From Paraphysoderma sedebokerense (lineage: Eukaryota; Blastocladiomycota; Physodermatomycetes; Physodermatales; Physodermataceae), in assembly GCA_025602915.1 (NCBI GenBank), contig JAHLJZ010000087.1, positions 33,502 through 97,501 on the forward strand: DNA of 64,000 nucleotides, given 5' to 3'. The notes under the pieces are model-generated. The model saw only the letters and a list, made by a program, of their open reading frames with translations. It ran no database searches and had not been told where the DNA came from. Below, in pieces: positions 35,376-49,058 of this stretch. Position 1 is the first letter of the stretch. Each line of letters starts with the position of its first letter. The translations under genes and the position numbers were made by a program.

Positions 35376-36906
35376 CTACCACAATGCGTTCATAACCTTC
35401 ATTGACACTTCAACGCCTACATATTTTTGAAATTTAATATAGAGTCAATATATTTCGAAGATACTGAAATGAACGTGGTGCATGCACACAAAACCAACAG
35501 AGAACACAATAAACATACCAAGGAAACAAGCAGCATTAGCCGGGAAAGCTCTAGCCATTGCAGGAGCTAACCCCTTGAATAGGGCGCCTGCTCCTTCATT
35601 TCTAACTGTTTTCAAGAAGACGTCGCGAAGACCAGAATATGTTCCTTCAGGGGCTGACTGGAGTCGAGATTTGAGGACATCGAAGGGCTGGAATGTCCGA
35701 TAATTTTATAGTTGCAAAACAGCGAAGCAGAAAAAGAATGTGAGATTGAATAACAACGCACAAAAACCACTGCAGAACATTTGAGCAGATAGAAAAAGCT
35801 ACATACGATGGCAACTGCCCAATTGGCCATACCTGCCATACCACCGGCAAAGAAAACAGCCAATGGACTCAAATCCTCAGGTTTCGCTCCGCTTGGAGTC
35901 AAAGCTCTCTTGAACCCTTCATAAGCGCCAAAATAGGCAACACTACCGATACCGTCCCGCAATAAGGTTGCAGTTGTGCCAGCGTATAATCCTTTAATAC
36001 CAGATTCTTTCAAGATCCCTTTAGCGGCGTCTATTGGTCCCTTGTATTTGACATTTCCTTCTGTCTGAACTTGAAGTACAACTTTGATACGCTCCATGGG
36101 GGTCATTAAAGCTGTGGTTGGGACGGCGGAGAATCCACCAGCTATCATAATTTGTGTAAGACTGAGTTTTTCGGATGGATCCTAAAAGGGGTAAATGAAT
36201 AATCAACGATTAACAGTCAAATCAGTGAGGAATTTGGAAGTGTCATTCAAGTACTGAGAACTTTGCGTGATCAATTCCGTGAGCACACTATTGTCGACTC
36301 ATTCACATACGATTGCCAGTACACCAGTAAGGTCAACAAACAAGGAAAAATCACCTACCATTTTCAGAGCCCACCGTTGTAACTTTTGTCCTAAATCATA
36401 ACCCCAAAAACACACCGAAAAGACCGGAGTGACACCAACTAACGGTGTTGCCATTCCTCTGTACAATCCTCTAACACCTTCTTTCGCCATTGTTTGACGG
36501 GCGCAATCCATCATTCCTTTATACTGGTTCGATGTCTGCAGACGAACCTGTGAGGGTTTTCAAATTATGACAGTGAACAAAATGTTTGAAGTTAGTTTCC
36601 TATACTATCATCTGCACCGTATAGAAGTAATTAGAATAATCTGTTCACATTATTCCATCTAGAATAAATTTAAAACAAAAAACTTATAACGGAAGTGTCC
36701 ATCTTCACAATTGAATAAACAGCGCGCAAACGGCGAAACTTGCACGTATCCAGAAACAAAATTTTATACTTAAGAGAATATACCTTAATAAGATCCAAAG
36801 GATGTCCAGCAGCCACTAAACATATCCCACCAAAACCCCCAGACAAGAAACTCTTTAAACCGGAAGGTTGAGCGGCTTGTTTGTCGTCTTTTGCGTCGTT
36901 CGCCAT
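35376..36906 (-). CDS. CRC1: mitochondrial carnitine/acylcarnitine carrier (SLC25A20/Crc1)
   Basis: Inner-membrane antiporter exchanging acylcarnitine for carnitine to feed fatty-acid oxidation. About 300 residues in the usual three repeats. Each repeat carries its carrier signature: [11 protein letters not shown], then [12 protein letters not shown], then [10 protein letters not shown]. Carnitine-carrier-type features include [19 protein letters not shown] and [20 protein letters not shown] in repeat 1, [20 protein letters not shown] in repeat 2, and [20 protein letters not shown] with [13 protein letters not shown] at the end. The last exon is small (stop at 35376). At least five exons. The substrate assignment is by overall resemblance; an ornithine-type carrier is the main alternative. 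Confidence 0.88.
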
Positions 36907-37609
36907 TGGGAGTGTTCGTGCTATAAATAAACTGACAGGAGCAGAAGAAATAACATAGTGAAGATAATGAAAGCATCATATTAGCAATCCTATGTATACA
37001 TGAAAGATGCTCAATAGATGAAGAGATATGCATACCTTTGACGGATAAGAATTTAGAAAGGAGGAAATTCTGCTCCAATTGAAGATTGCGAAGAATGAAA
37101 AAAAACACTCACGCGACACTCGCTTGCGATCCACATGAAAATATCAATTCCCCACATTTATCGAAAAAGAGACGATGATTCTAGCATATAGTAGGTTATT
37201 GCTACCAAAAATTAATTGACGACTTATCGTGCTTCTATCCATTCATCCGGAACAATCTGCTATCAATTTATTGCAAATGGAGCTTTAACGAAAAGACGCT
37301 TGGGAGGGACGTCATTAATGGAAATAGGTATAATAAATGAGATCAACGACTAGATGGTAAATCCTAGCGTTGTGTTTAGGGGCAATTGACCGAGCACTTC
37401 CAAAACTTGCCGGTTCAGCCAACCCTACTGTCTGACGTCATAATGAAAATGGAAACTCGGTATAGCAAACTCAGCGCTTTCCTACTATATAAACCTTTCA
37501 TCTGGTCCTTTGTTCCAAACCACACATCCCTCAGCTCTTCTGAAAGTATCGACACTTTCAAATTCAACCATTGTAACGCGTGCACAAAAGAAAAATCATC
37601 TCTACAAAC
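36907..37609. promoter_or_regulatory. promoter region of the small heat-shock gene
   Basis: About 700 bp between divergent genes. It contains TGACGTCA at 37433-37440 and a TATATAAA box at 37486-37493, about 117 bp before the start codon, an unusually clear TATA arrangement for this window. TTC/GAA triplets near 37515-37560 could form an imperfect heat-shock element. Regulation is inferred. Confidence 0.45.
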
Positions 37610-39232
37610 ATGTCGCTCTTGGATACTGATCTCCTTCGTGATCGTTTGAGCGAAGCTTTCAATCTTATGAATATCGGCACCACTCCTACCCTTGGTCTTA
37701 CCGCACCACCAACCAAGGCGTTGAACCTCGGGAAAAGAGGTATCAATCTAAACATTGGAGAAGTAAGTAGTTCTGCATTACAATCCCGCCTGTTAGTGTT
37801 GAGGCAAGTTGAGTAGCGCGACATTGCTTCATCTTAATTGTCAATCATTCGTTCATATCTTCATTTTTAGTTATCAATTTATTAACAATATTGAATACAA
37901 AAATAGACGGATGACTCCTACAAAATTGTTGCTGAAATGCCGGGTATCCCCAAACAAAATATTAACATTTCCCTTGAAGAAGGCATCCTTACTATCCGGG
38001 GTGAGAAGCGACGTCCGGAAGATTTTCCGGAGAAAGACTCGGACATTTTGCTTGAAGAATCCACTTACGGGAAATTGTCAAGGACAATAAGATTGCCCAA
38101 CGGTATATTTTGATTTTTATATTTTGCGTTCAAATTGGATTACACGGATCCCTTGTACGCAAAACTAAAAAAGCTATCATTTGTAGACATCGACCCTGAA
38201 AACTGTATTGCCAAATTCGAAAATGGTTTGCTGTGTCTCAATATAGCAAAAAGCAGCGGCACTCACGCCCGCACTATCGAAATTGGGGAAGGCTCGTTTG
38301 GCACAGCTCAAATCGGTGAAACTCAATCCAAAGAGCAACTTGAAAAAGGAGAGCAACTTGAAGAAGGAGAGCAACTCGAGAAAGGGCGACAAGGTGAGAC
38401 AGGAGAAAAACTTGCTGGGTTGCAAGATACCGAAAAATCTACAGAATTTAAAGGAGCAGGACAACCCTTCAGGGGAGAAGGGGCGGATCAAACTTCTGGG
38501 TTAACAGGACAGGAGCAGTCCACTGGATTTGGAGGATCTGAACAATCTTCAGGTTATACAGGTGTCGAGCAACCATCCGGACTAACTGACAGTGATCAAT
38601 CTACGGGACTTCAACAAGGATCCGAGCAATCGTCTGGATGGACGGGTAACCAGCAATCATCTGGCTTAACGGGTTCGGATCAATCCGCGGAGTTCAAAAG
38701 ACCTGAGCAATCGTCTGGATGGACGGGTAACCAGCAATCATCTGGCTTAACGGGTTCGGATCAATCCACGGAGTTCAAAAGACCTGAGCAATCGTCTGGA
38801 TGGACGGGTAGCCAGCAATCATCTGGCTTAACGGGTTCGGATCAATCCACTGAGTTCAAAAAACCCGAACAATCCTCTGGCTGGACAGGTAGCGATCAGT
38901 CAACTGGATTAGCAGGTAGTGCGCAATCTACTGGGTGGGGTGGTGCCGGACAATTAAAGGGGCCAACAGACACTGAACAATTCTCAGATATCAGAAGACC
39001 CGAACAACCTACTAGTTGGGGAAGTTTCGAACAGTCTTCTGAGTTAACAGGCTTAGGCATGGGCCGTGGAACGGAAGGAGAAACTCTGGGTGGGAAAGAA
39101 ACTCCGTCAGGAGAAAATGTGCAACTAGGAGGGCAATATGGTCAAGACACAACCCAAGGAACTGCAGGACAATTTGGTCAGACCCCCGGTGCTGGATTTG
39201 GTGATAACAAGGAACGGCGAACTTCCTTTTAA
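37610..39232 (+). CDS. small heat-shock protein with ~320-aa Gln/Ser/Gly repeat tail
   Basis: Alpha-crystallin-domain chaperone. Exons 37610-37762, 37907-38102 and 38187-39232 give 464 residues, two to three times the normal size of the family. The N-terminus MSLLDTDLLRDRLSEAF leads to the domain: DDSYKIVAEMPGIPKQNINI, LTIRGEKRRPEDF, YGKLSRTIRLPND and CIAKFENGLLCLNIAK, followed by RTIEIG, an IxI-type motif. After residue about 145 the protein changes: Glu-Gln-Leu repeats (EQLEKGEQLEEGEQLEKG), then dozens of EQSSG/TGSDQST units, and a Gly-rich end. The tail has the composition of a prion-like disordered domain, with regular charged residues. Tail and domain are in one exon, so the fusion is not a splicing guess. 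Confidence 0.9.
38624..38866 (+). repeat. three tandem 81-bp repeats inside the sHSP tail
   Basis: GAGCAATCGTCTGGATGG recurs at 38624, 38705 and 38786, with a diverged fourth start at 38867. Period 81 bp, 27 codons (EQSSGWTGNQQSSGLTGSDQ plus STEFKRP). Copies are nearly identical in DNA, so they arose or were homogenised recently; length polymorphism is likely. Confidence 0.9.
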
Positions 39233-40114
39233 AATTTGAAAGTTAAACCTGTAATTAATTCTCCGGGACAAACTGATTTCACAGTGAGGGTATAGTGCAA
39301 GAGTCGTTCAGATTGTAAATGTTTGATATATGATATGATGGAAGCTTGCGGATGTGGTCGCATTTGTGTCATTTGGTCTATCAGAGGTCGAATAAAATCC
39401 TGTTTCGTGAAAATACCGCGTACCTGCGAAGCCGCGATAAATCATTAAATCTTCGACCAGCCATTCAGCGCATGAAGCTGCACGAAAAGATATTACATTT
39501 CTATTTCCATATATAGAAAGAAATTGTGCCTCGTTCTTATGTTCGATCACTCTGGAGTGCCGTGGAGAAATCAGTACTCATGCTGGGTAAAAACAGGCTC
39601 TCCTATGTGGTTACGCGCGAGATTTGTGGTCCACATGGCCAGTCCCCCCGTGACAACGTGACGGCCCCGCTCCGTCTTTTGTCAATCCTCCACCAATTTT
39701 TTTTTCCTTCTATCCGCCATATCTTACTTTTTCCATTCATCATAGGTACGTTCCCTGTCGCTCGCCTGCCCATTCAACCGCTTACGATGATACGGTCCTG
39801 CATTGGTTTTTTCGGATGGAGGAGGACGGAAGGATGGGATGCTTCTGGATGGATGGATACTTTGCTGGCGGTGGCTGGACACTATCCATCCATCCATCCA
39901 TCGACTGAAATCGACTAATTTGCATCATTGAAAGACATCTGACGTTCTCCTTCAGACAAGAGACTTATTTGCATAGCGAGCTGTTATCGATGCGGGTTTT
40001 TTCGTTTCAAAACTTCAGGATACAGCTTGACTGACCTCCTCCTTTGAATTGTTCCTTATATTACCTGATTCGCTATTATCGCTGTCGTTTGCATCACAGT
40101 AAGGTGTAGTTATC
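39233..40114. other. intergenic, RPL15 promoter
   Basis: About 880 bp between sHSP and RPL15. Holds an inverted repeat at 39846-39896 and a T-rich tract near 39698. No gene seen. Confidence 0.45.
39846..39896. repeat. inverted repeat (TGGA)n / (TCCA)n
   Basis: TGGATGGATGGATA at 39846-39859 is exactly complementary to TATCCATCCATCCA at 39883-39896, giving a possible 14-bp stem with a 23-nt loop. It is made from a simple tetranucleotide repeat. Confidence 0.7.
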
Positions 40115-41112
40115 ATGGGTGTAAGTAGATTTATTGCTTTCTAAACTCAGTTGCAAAAGTGGAGGCCGGGGAATTGTTCGGACCTGGAGAAATCAAGTGT
40201 GTAGAGATTGGTAGGGTTGAATCTAAGGATGAATGATGGGAAATTGAAGTCTTATTATTGGCCAAAGAGACTTGGCAATTACCGATTTGTTTCTCTAAAA
40301 ATATACTAAATTTCGTTTTTCATTTGGATGTGGTTACATTGAATCACTTTAGGCCTACAAATACCTTGAAGAACTCTACAAGAAGAAACAAAGCGATGTC
40401 ATGAGATTCCTTTCTCGTGTCAGAGTGTGGGAATACAGGTAGGAATTCTAACCGGCATTGGTGCATTTGGTTTCGGGACCGTTTGGTAACACATAAACCC
40501 ATTTAGACAACTCAATGTCATCCACCGTGCTTCTCGCCCATCCCGTCCCGATAAGGCTCGTCGTCTTGGATATAAAGCCAAGCAAGGATACGTTATTTAC
40601 CGCATCCGAGTTCGCCGTGGAGGCCGCAAACGACAAGTCGCCAAGGGTCAAACCTACGGTAAACCCAAAACTCATGGTGTTTCTGAATTGAAATTCCAAC
40701 GTTCCTTGAGATCTGTTGCCGAAGAAAGAGTCGGAAAACGTTGCGGAAACTTGAGAGTGTTGAACTCTTACTGGGTCAACCAGGTGCGTGAAACAGTCTT
40801 GTTTCTCTCGCATTCATATTCTTACTTAGTCTGTGTATATTAATTGTTATTTGTCTAAACTTACAGGACTCCACCTACAAATATTACGAAGTTATTCTCG
40901 TCGACCCCAACCACAAAGTCATCCGCCGTGATGCCCGCATCAACTGGATCGTCAAACCTGTCCACAAACACCGTGAATTACGTGGTCTCACCGCCGCTGG
41001 CAAGAAGAACCGTGGTCTCGGAAAGGGTCACTTGTACAATAAGGTTAAGGGATCTAGCAGACGTGCTTCCTGGAAGAGACGCAATACTTTGAGCTTGAGA
41101 CGATACCGTTAA
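40115..41112 (+). CDS. RPL15: 60S ribosomal protein L15 (eL15)
   Basis: Large-subunit ribosomal protein. Exons 40115-40120 (only Met-Gly), 40353-40438, 40507-40783 and 40867-41112. The product [20 protein letters not shown]…[20 protein letters not shown]…and the end [20 protein letters not shown] match the eukaryotic protein throughout, at its normal length of about 204 aa. The first intron of 232 bp directly after the second codon is typical of fungal ribosomal-protein genes. I checked that intron for C/D snoRNA boxes and found no convincing pair. Confidence 0.97.
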
Positions 41113-42231
41113 GTGATAACATAGGGTGTCGCGAACCAAAGGGACAGTATCATAATGCAATAAATATCTCGTTGGTTGAATTCATCAAAGATGGCCAGTT
41201 GTCTCGACTACTCACAACAGTTTAGTTATTTGTTCCACCTCTTGTCTGTGCAGATTTACTGTCTAGCCTTCAAACTTTCTATTGTATTCTTTATTCCCCT
41301 TCAATTACACAGCTCTCTGTCTGTTTAATAGATTGATTGCTTTGCTGATAGGGATAGACAAATAATGGGACGACCGTACTCCGCCTCGAAACTCCTGTAC
41401 GGGGTGATGCCGTTTCGGTTTGAATGCGTCTTACAACTCGTCATTTTTCCATGAGACGATAAATGTTCTTGCTGTTTCCTATTTTTCTTTCCTTCTTTCT
41501 AGCGACTCAGATCATTCAGTGGTTATTCAATATGATCGCACTTCCCAATCATTTCTTCTTGCAATCTGTCTGTTCAATGGATTGATTGCGCTTCTGATAG
41601 GGATAGACCAACATCTAGACGACCGTACTCCGTCTCGAAACTCCTGTACGGGGTGATGCCGTTTCGGTTTGAATGCGTCTTACATTTACTTGTTGCTAAA
41701 TTTTTATTGTGACAAATCGAACCTATACCCATTTTTTTCGTTTAATATGTCCCTTATCGATCTGGCAATTCGATCTAGTGATAGTGTTACGTGATAGAGC
41801 TGAAATTGCTTGATAATAAGGGTACACCAACATTTTCATTAGACCCGAGAGACGTCTAGTTCTTCGTCTTGGAACAATAAATAAGTAATGAAATAATTCA
41901 TGACGGTTAAAATGCATCTTACATTTGACTGTTGTCAGTGTCTTGCTTCTTTCTTTTGATAGTATCCGTTATCTGACTGTAATAAGATGAAATCGAATAC
42001 ATATTGTTGTTTGGTATAATAGCAATGGAACAAGAAACTCACAAGATACAGAAAAGCCAACTCTGATTTCGATTTCAACAAAATATACAAATATTTGATA
42101 TTTACGTTTTCATGGCCACTTTGTCTCCACTTGAATAATACAATCAATGACGAAACAACTACATTGAATTTGCAATCGTCCGTTCCGCTTATGACACCAT
42201 CTTGTCTAAATTAACGACAAAGGTGATTGAA
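41113..42231. other. intergenic region with dispersed direct repeats
   Basis: About 1.1 kb between the convergent RPL15 and GID9 genes. Apart from RPL15 3' UTR, the main content is the repeat pair at 41311-41686. No coding sequence supported. Confidence 0.5.
41311..41686 (+). repeat. 249-bp-spaced direct repeats
   Basis: A segment of about 120 bp at about 41311-41436 recurs at about 41562-41685 with offset 249 bp. The core from GATAGGGATAGAC to TGAATGCGTCTTACA is highly similar, including identical CTCGAAACTCCTGTACGGGG. A degenerate third relative lies around 41815-41935 (ATGCATCTTACATTTG). Within the core CCGTAC and GTACGG can pair as a short stem. Confidence 0.8.
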
Positions 42232-44335
42232 CTAAGTTATAAACATTTTCTTTAGCTGATTGAATGAATAAACAGCTCCTGTTCTTTGACATTTTATTTT
42301 GCCGTTGTTTTTCGCAGATTGCGCAGTGAGTGCCTGAGATTTGATGGATAGGTGGTGGAAATAGCAGGAAGAACATAGAAATCAAAGTCAGCAATGGAAC
42401 GTGACTGGTTGAAACAACAAATCAAAGTAGACGTCATAGAAAATCGTTTTCATACCTTCAAGCTGAAAACACTGCCGTTCGGCAACACCATAGGTGGATT
42501 ATCTTCATTCATAATTTCACCCGTCAATTTGCACACGTAACAACTGTTGACGTGATGACCCCTTGGTAATTTCTCCGCCAATTTTTCGAAGTCACTAGAT
42601 GAACAGATGGGACAATTGATATTACGAGAAGTAGAGTCGGGATTGGAAGTACACGATGAGGTTTTCAAAGCGGAAAGACCAGCCTGGAGGGCGAGGGAAA
42701 GTGAAGGGTGAAGAGGAAGAGAGTGTAATGAGAAAAGTGTGGATCGGAATTGAGTGATTAAGTAAGTCCATCGGGAAGGTTCATATAAATTCTGCGTTTG
42801 CAACATTGATCAATTGCGTAAACAGGGGCCAATTACGATATGGACACATGGATTTAAAAGATTAGGCAAAATTAGCAGATATACAGAAGCAAACTGGTGG
42901 GCGAGACAACATAATCAGAAATGATACCTTATACGGTCGACATGCTGTTCCTTCCGGAAATGCCAATAACGCCATAGCTTGTTGAATTTCCTTCATATGC
43001 GAATCGATCCAACCAGAGAAATGTTTTTTGGCGTATGCGATAGCCGCATTAAGGTCTCGTTTCCGTGCCAATTCGATAAACTCTTGGAGGCGAAGATTGA
43101 ATTCGAGAGTGCTCTGTATCAACCAACGAGTTAATGATTCGATGAATGGGAAGAAGAGAGATAGAGAGCACAAAAAAAAAGAAAGTAAAAGTGACACAAA
43201 ATAAGGAAGAAAGATAATTACCTTCATCTTTCGAAGAGCCGTTTTGTTATCATTACACCAGGCCAAGCACTCTGAACAATTATTGTTTTCCAAAGCGTTT
43301 TCAATTTTTCTTGCTTGCCTAAAAAACTCAACATCAACAAAGTCCTGTAATAAGGTCAAATTGTAGTCAGCAAACCTATTACGGTTTGTGCTTAACAGAT
43401 CACTGTTAAAGAATCAAGCAATTTATCCAGCCAACCTTGAGTCCCTCATCTTGAGCCATCTTCTCTGCGGTATCGATAAATCCAGTTCTCATCATATAAT
43501 CGATCAACAGTCTGTCCAACCTGATTTTTGACCAGCGGATGTATTCATCGCTATCGCAAAATTTGAGATGAGTTATCTGATTTAAATGATCTAGTCGAGC
43601 TCGAGTGCGATTGGAGTATGTGAGCTCCTCAGACCGAATTTCGTCAAGCTGAATCGGTTTGACGATTTCAACGACAGATACGGTACATAGATTATTTGAT
43701 GAAGAGATGTATCAAATTTGTATAGCAGAATCAGGGGAAATGGACAGCTTGTCGTTAGTCAAAGTCGGAAGGTTGATAAAAACCAATGTTTGGAAGTGCA
43801 AAGTTCTTCTCATAATCAAATTCCCCTCCCTAATCGCCGAGTACAAGATAGTGTTTGCGGTTTGAGTGTGAAAATGACTATCGTTTCGCGACGTCTCTGG
43901 CCGAATTACAATCTCTCCTTTGAAGGCCTTTAATCAAGCTCAACATACCTTTCTTTTCAGCTTATTCAATCGTTCAACAGCAGAATCAATAGTTTTTATA
44001 GCATCGTCTGGTTTTATTTTTTTAGCCGCCGTCTTTGAAGCGATGTCGGATATAGTAGAAGCGAGATTCGTCATTTCTTTCTCGATATGTTTTTGTGAAG
44101 TGCGATTTGCTTTCTTGAGTTGTTCAAATGGAACCTATACATTCAAACAATTGATGGAAAAACAGAGAATGAAATTGATGAAATGAACCATGGGGAGAAA
44201 GTCCGTATCAGCTTCTACGCCGAAAGAGCAAAGGGGACACATAAGGACGGCAGAAGATGAGGGATGGGATACCTTGATGAACGAGGATTCGAGGGACATG
44301 ATCCCATCGTGGTTTATCTTTATCCGATCAGCCAT
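42232..44335 (-). CDS. GID/CTLH E3 ligase RING subunit (Gid9/Fyv10/MAEA)
   Basis: Subunit of the GID/CTLH ubiquitin ligase that degrades gluconeogenic enzymes and other targets. The first exon is 44335-44273 (MADRIKINHDGIMSLESSFI K). The next starts VPFEQLKKANRTSQKHIEKE, the MAEA hallmark. A LisH-like segment (DRLLIDYMMRTGFIDTAEKM) is followed by CTLH/CRA helices (DVEFFRQARKIENALENNNC, ECLAWCNDNKTALRKMK, LQEFIELARKRDLNAAIAYA, KEIQQAMALLAFPEG). The C-terminus has a degenerate RING: CPICSSSDFEKLAEKLP, then HHVNSCYVCKLTG and PMVLPNGSVFSLKA, ending RTGAVYSFNQLKKMFIT. The last exon, needed to finish the RING region, ends at 42232. MAEA and its paralogue RMND5 share this layout; the VPFEQL start and RING spacing favour MAEA/Gid9. 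Confidence 0.9.
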
Positions 44336-44475
44336 AACTGCCTTGAGAATGCAAACGTCAAGATGTGTTTTAAAAGCGAAAACGGATACAATTCTTCAAA
44401 CGATGCTTCTTCTGTCGTAACGAACGAGGGGAACGAGGCGTCGTGTTTGTCAAGCGGTGGATCCAGCAATCGCAT
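44320..44475 (-). other. upstream ORF overlapping the GID9 start codon
   Basis: A 51-codon frame beginning MRLLDPPLDKHDASFPSFVT and ending TAA at 44320. It overlaps the GID9 start (ATGGCTGATCGGATAA) in another frame. If the transcript begins upstream of 44475, ribosomes would meet it first. It may instead be untranscribed. Confidence 0.35.
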
Positions 44476-44496
44476 CAGAGTCTATTTCATAAGTGA

Positions 44497-47363
<2,867 letters not shown>

Positions 47364-48576
47364 GCGAAAGACTTTTGTCGGATTGAATTTCGCTGTTTAG
47401 TGTTTACTTAATCTTCATTGTTTGACGTGTGGAAGATATTATTTTAATGTACTTTTAGCAATGCAATGGCTTTTTATTTTTCTTGTTTCTCTTTTTGCAC
47501 GATCGATGTTACTTCTGTGGATTTTTCATTGTCCTTTTGTTTTTATCTTGTTAATGCTAATATACAGGTAGACCTTTTTTCTGCGTTCTACCAGGAATGA
47601 TGGATTCATGATTATGATCATGGGACATTGAGGGCGAATGCCATGAGAGGAAAGGTGGTGGAATTTGCAAATATGCTGTATGGGTTCTGGAGGGCCGAGT
47701 CGTCTTTGATCAGTTATGATGGAATCTGATTGGTAAAGTGCCAGTCTTTTCGGATGAGAAGGTGATATGGTGGATCGATATATATGAAAGTCACTTAAAG
47801 TGTTATGAAGGATGGAGAGATATATGCGCGTTATAATAAGTAATTGTTCCCAATCATGAATAGGAAAGACAAGACCAAAAAAAGTCTAAATAATAAAATG
47901 AAAAATTTTATGGGTTGAATAATAATTGTTTGTATTTCGTTGTTCTCATTCTTCATCTACTTTTATTTTGTAGCATTTTGGGAAATGTATTCCATCGCAA
48001 TCTCGAGCAATTGATATTCGAAATTAAAATTTGCAAGCTAGCTACAAATGTCACTTACACTGTGTTGTTACTGTAATGTATAATTATCAACGATTATTAC
48101 AAACTATATATCATAAAAAAATCTCGGGTTTGGAAAGGCTACGTGTATGTTAAACAGGAGTGACGAAACATCGATCTCGTACTAGTCCATGATGACGTCG
48201 GCGACACCAATGGAGCAGGAGCTTGGAATTCTCGGATCATTCTATATGTCATTAAGAATATTTCCGACTCGAATTGACTCCGCATATTGGATTAGCATAA
48301 AGGTTTTTGAATTCATAAATGGCGATGCACAAATAAGAAAGTTAGTCGGATACCACATCGTCGAGTCAATTCTGCTTCGGTAGAGTACACATCTGAATGA
48401 CCGTGAAATGTATTTCTTTCCGTTCATGGAGAAGTTTGGATTAAATAACCATACGATTGCTTATTCTTTCCTTATTCGGAGGATACGGGAAGGCCTAGCC
48501 ATTGCGATACGTGAAGGCTACGTTATGGGACCGTCGCTCTTTGCGTCGCCTTGATACTGGACGGCGTCGCCTTGAT
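47364..48576. other. intergenic
   Basis: About 1.2 kb after PAB1. T-rich 3' UTR, then nothing recognisable. It probably contains the missing 5' exon(s), including a start codon, of the Cys-rich gene, but I could not identify them. Confidence 0.4.
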
Positions 48577-49058
48577 TTCGGAACTTCAAAATACAGATTT
48601 GTCTGTTTACTGTCTTGAGCGCTCCGCAACGTCCAAGAGAAGGGTATGGTCGCGGCGTTGGTACACCGATGGACCAATGCGCCCAGAATGAAGAACAAAA
48701 CGGCGCCTTCTGCTATCCCAAATGCGAGGACGGATTTTACGGCGCAGGACCAGTATGCTGGGAAGCCTGTGCTTCCGATGAGAGAGACGATGGGCTTACC
48801 TGTTTCCGCTCAATTATCAGTTTTCGTTGGAAAAAATCCCATGATCGTGGTGCCGGCCATCCTCCCAATTCTTGCCCTGCTGGAAAAGAAGCCAATCAAA
48901 ATTTATGTTATGAACCCTGTAAACAGGGCTATAGAGGTGATTTTCTGATTTCCTTTTCCGACAATTTTAGATGCACAAGTTGGACCAGTTGATTAATGTT
49001 ATCTATATTTGATTTTATAGGTGTTGGTCCAATGTGCCATTACGTCGGCAATAATTAA
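48577..49058 (+). CDS. Cys-rich module protein, 5' end unresolved
   Basis: An exon to 48936 and a last exon 49021-49058 encode two Cys-rich modules: YGRGVGTPMDQCAQNEEQNG, CYPKCEDGFYGAGPVCWEAC, then DRGAGHPPNSCPAGKEANQN, CYEPCKQGYRG and VGPMCHYVGNN. Such YGRGxG / GAxCYPxCxxGFYGVGPVCW modules occur in extracellular proteins of several eukaryotic groups; their function is unknown. The reading frame is open from 48577 but has no suitable ATG, so an upstream exon, perhaps with a signal peptide, is missing from the model. The breakpoint of the 7.6-kb repeat (48833) falls inside this gene. Confidence 0.6.

Noticed and set aside
38135-38186. In-frame extension of the last sHSP exon to the left (DYTDPLYAKLKK)
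   Set aside because: An acceptor TTTGTAG at 38186 restores the normal alpha-crystallin sequence RLPND…DPENCIAKFENG; the extra residues belong to the intron.
40121-40352. snoRNA inside the first RPL15 intron (GATGAATGATGG resembles a C box)
   Set aside because: No matching D box at suitable distance and no terminal stem. The RPL10 introns likewise gave none.
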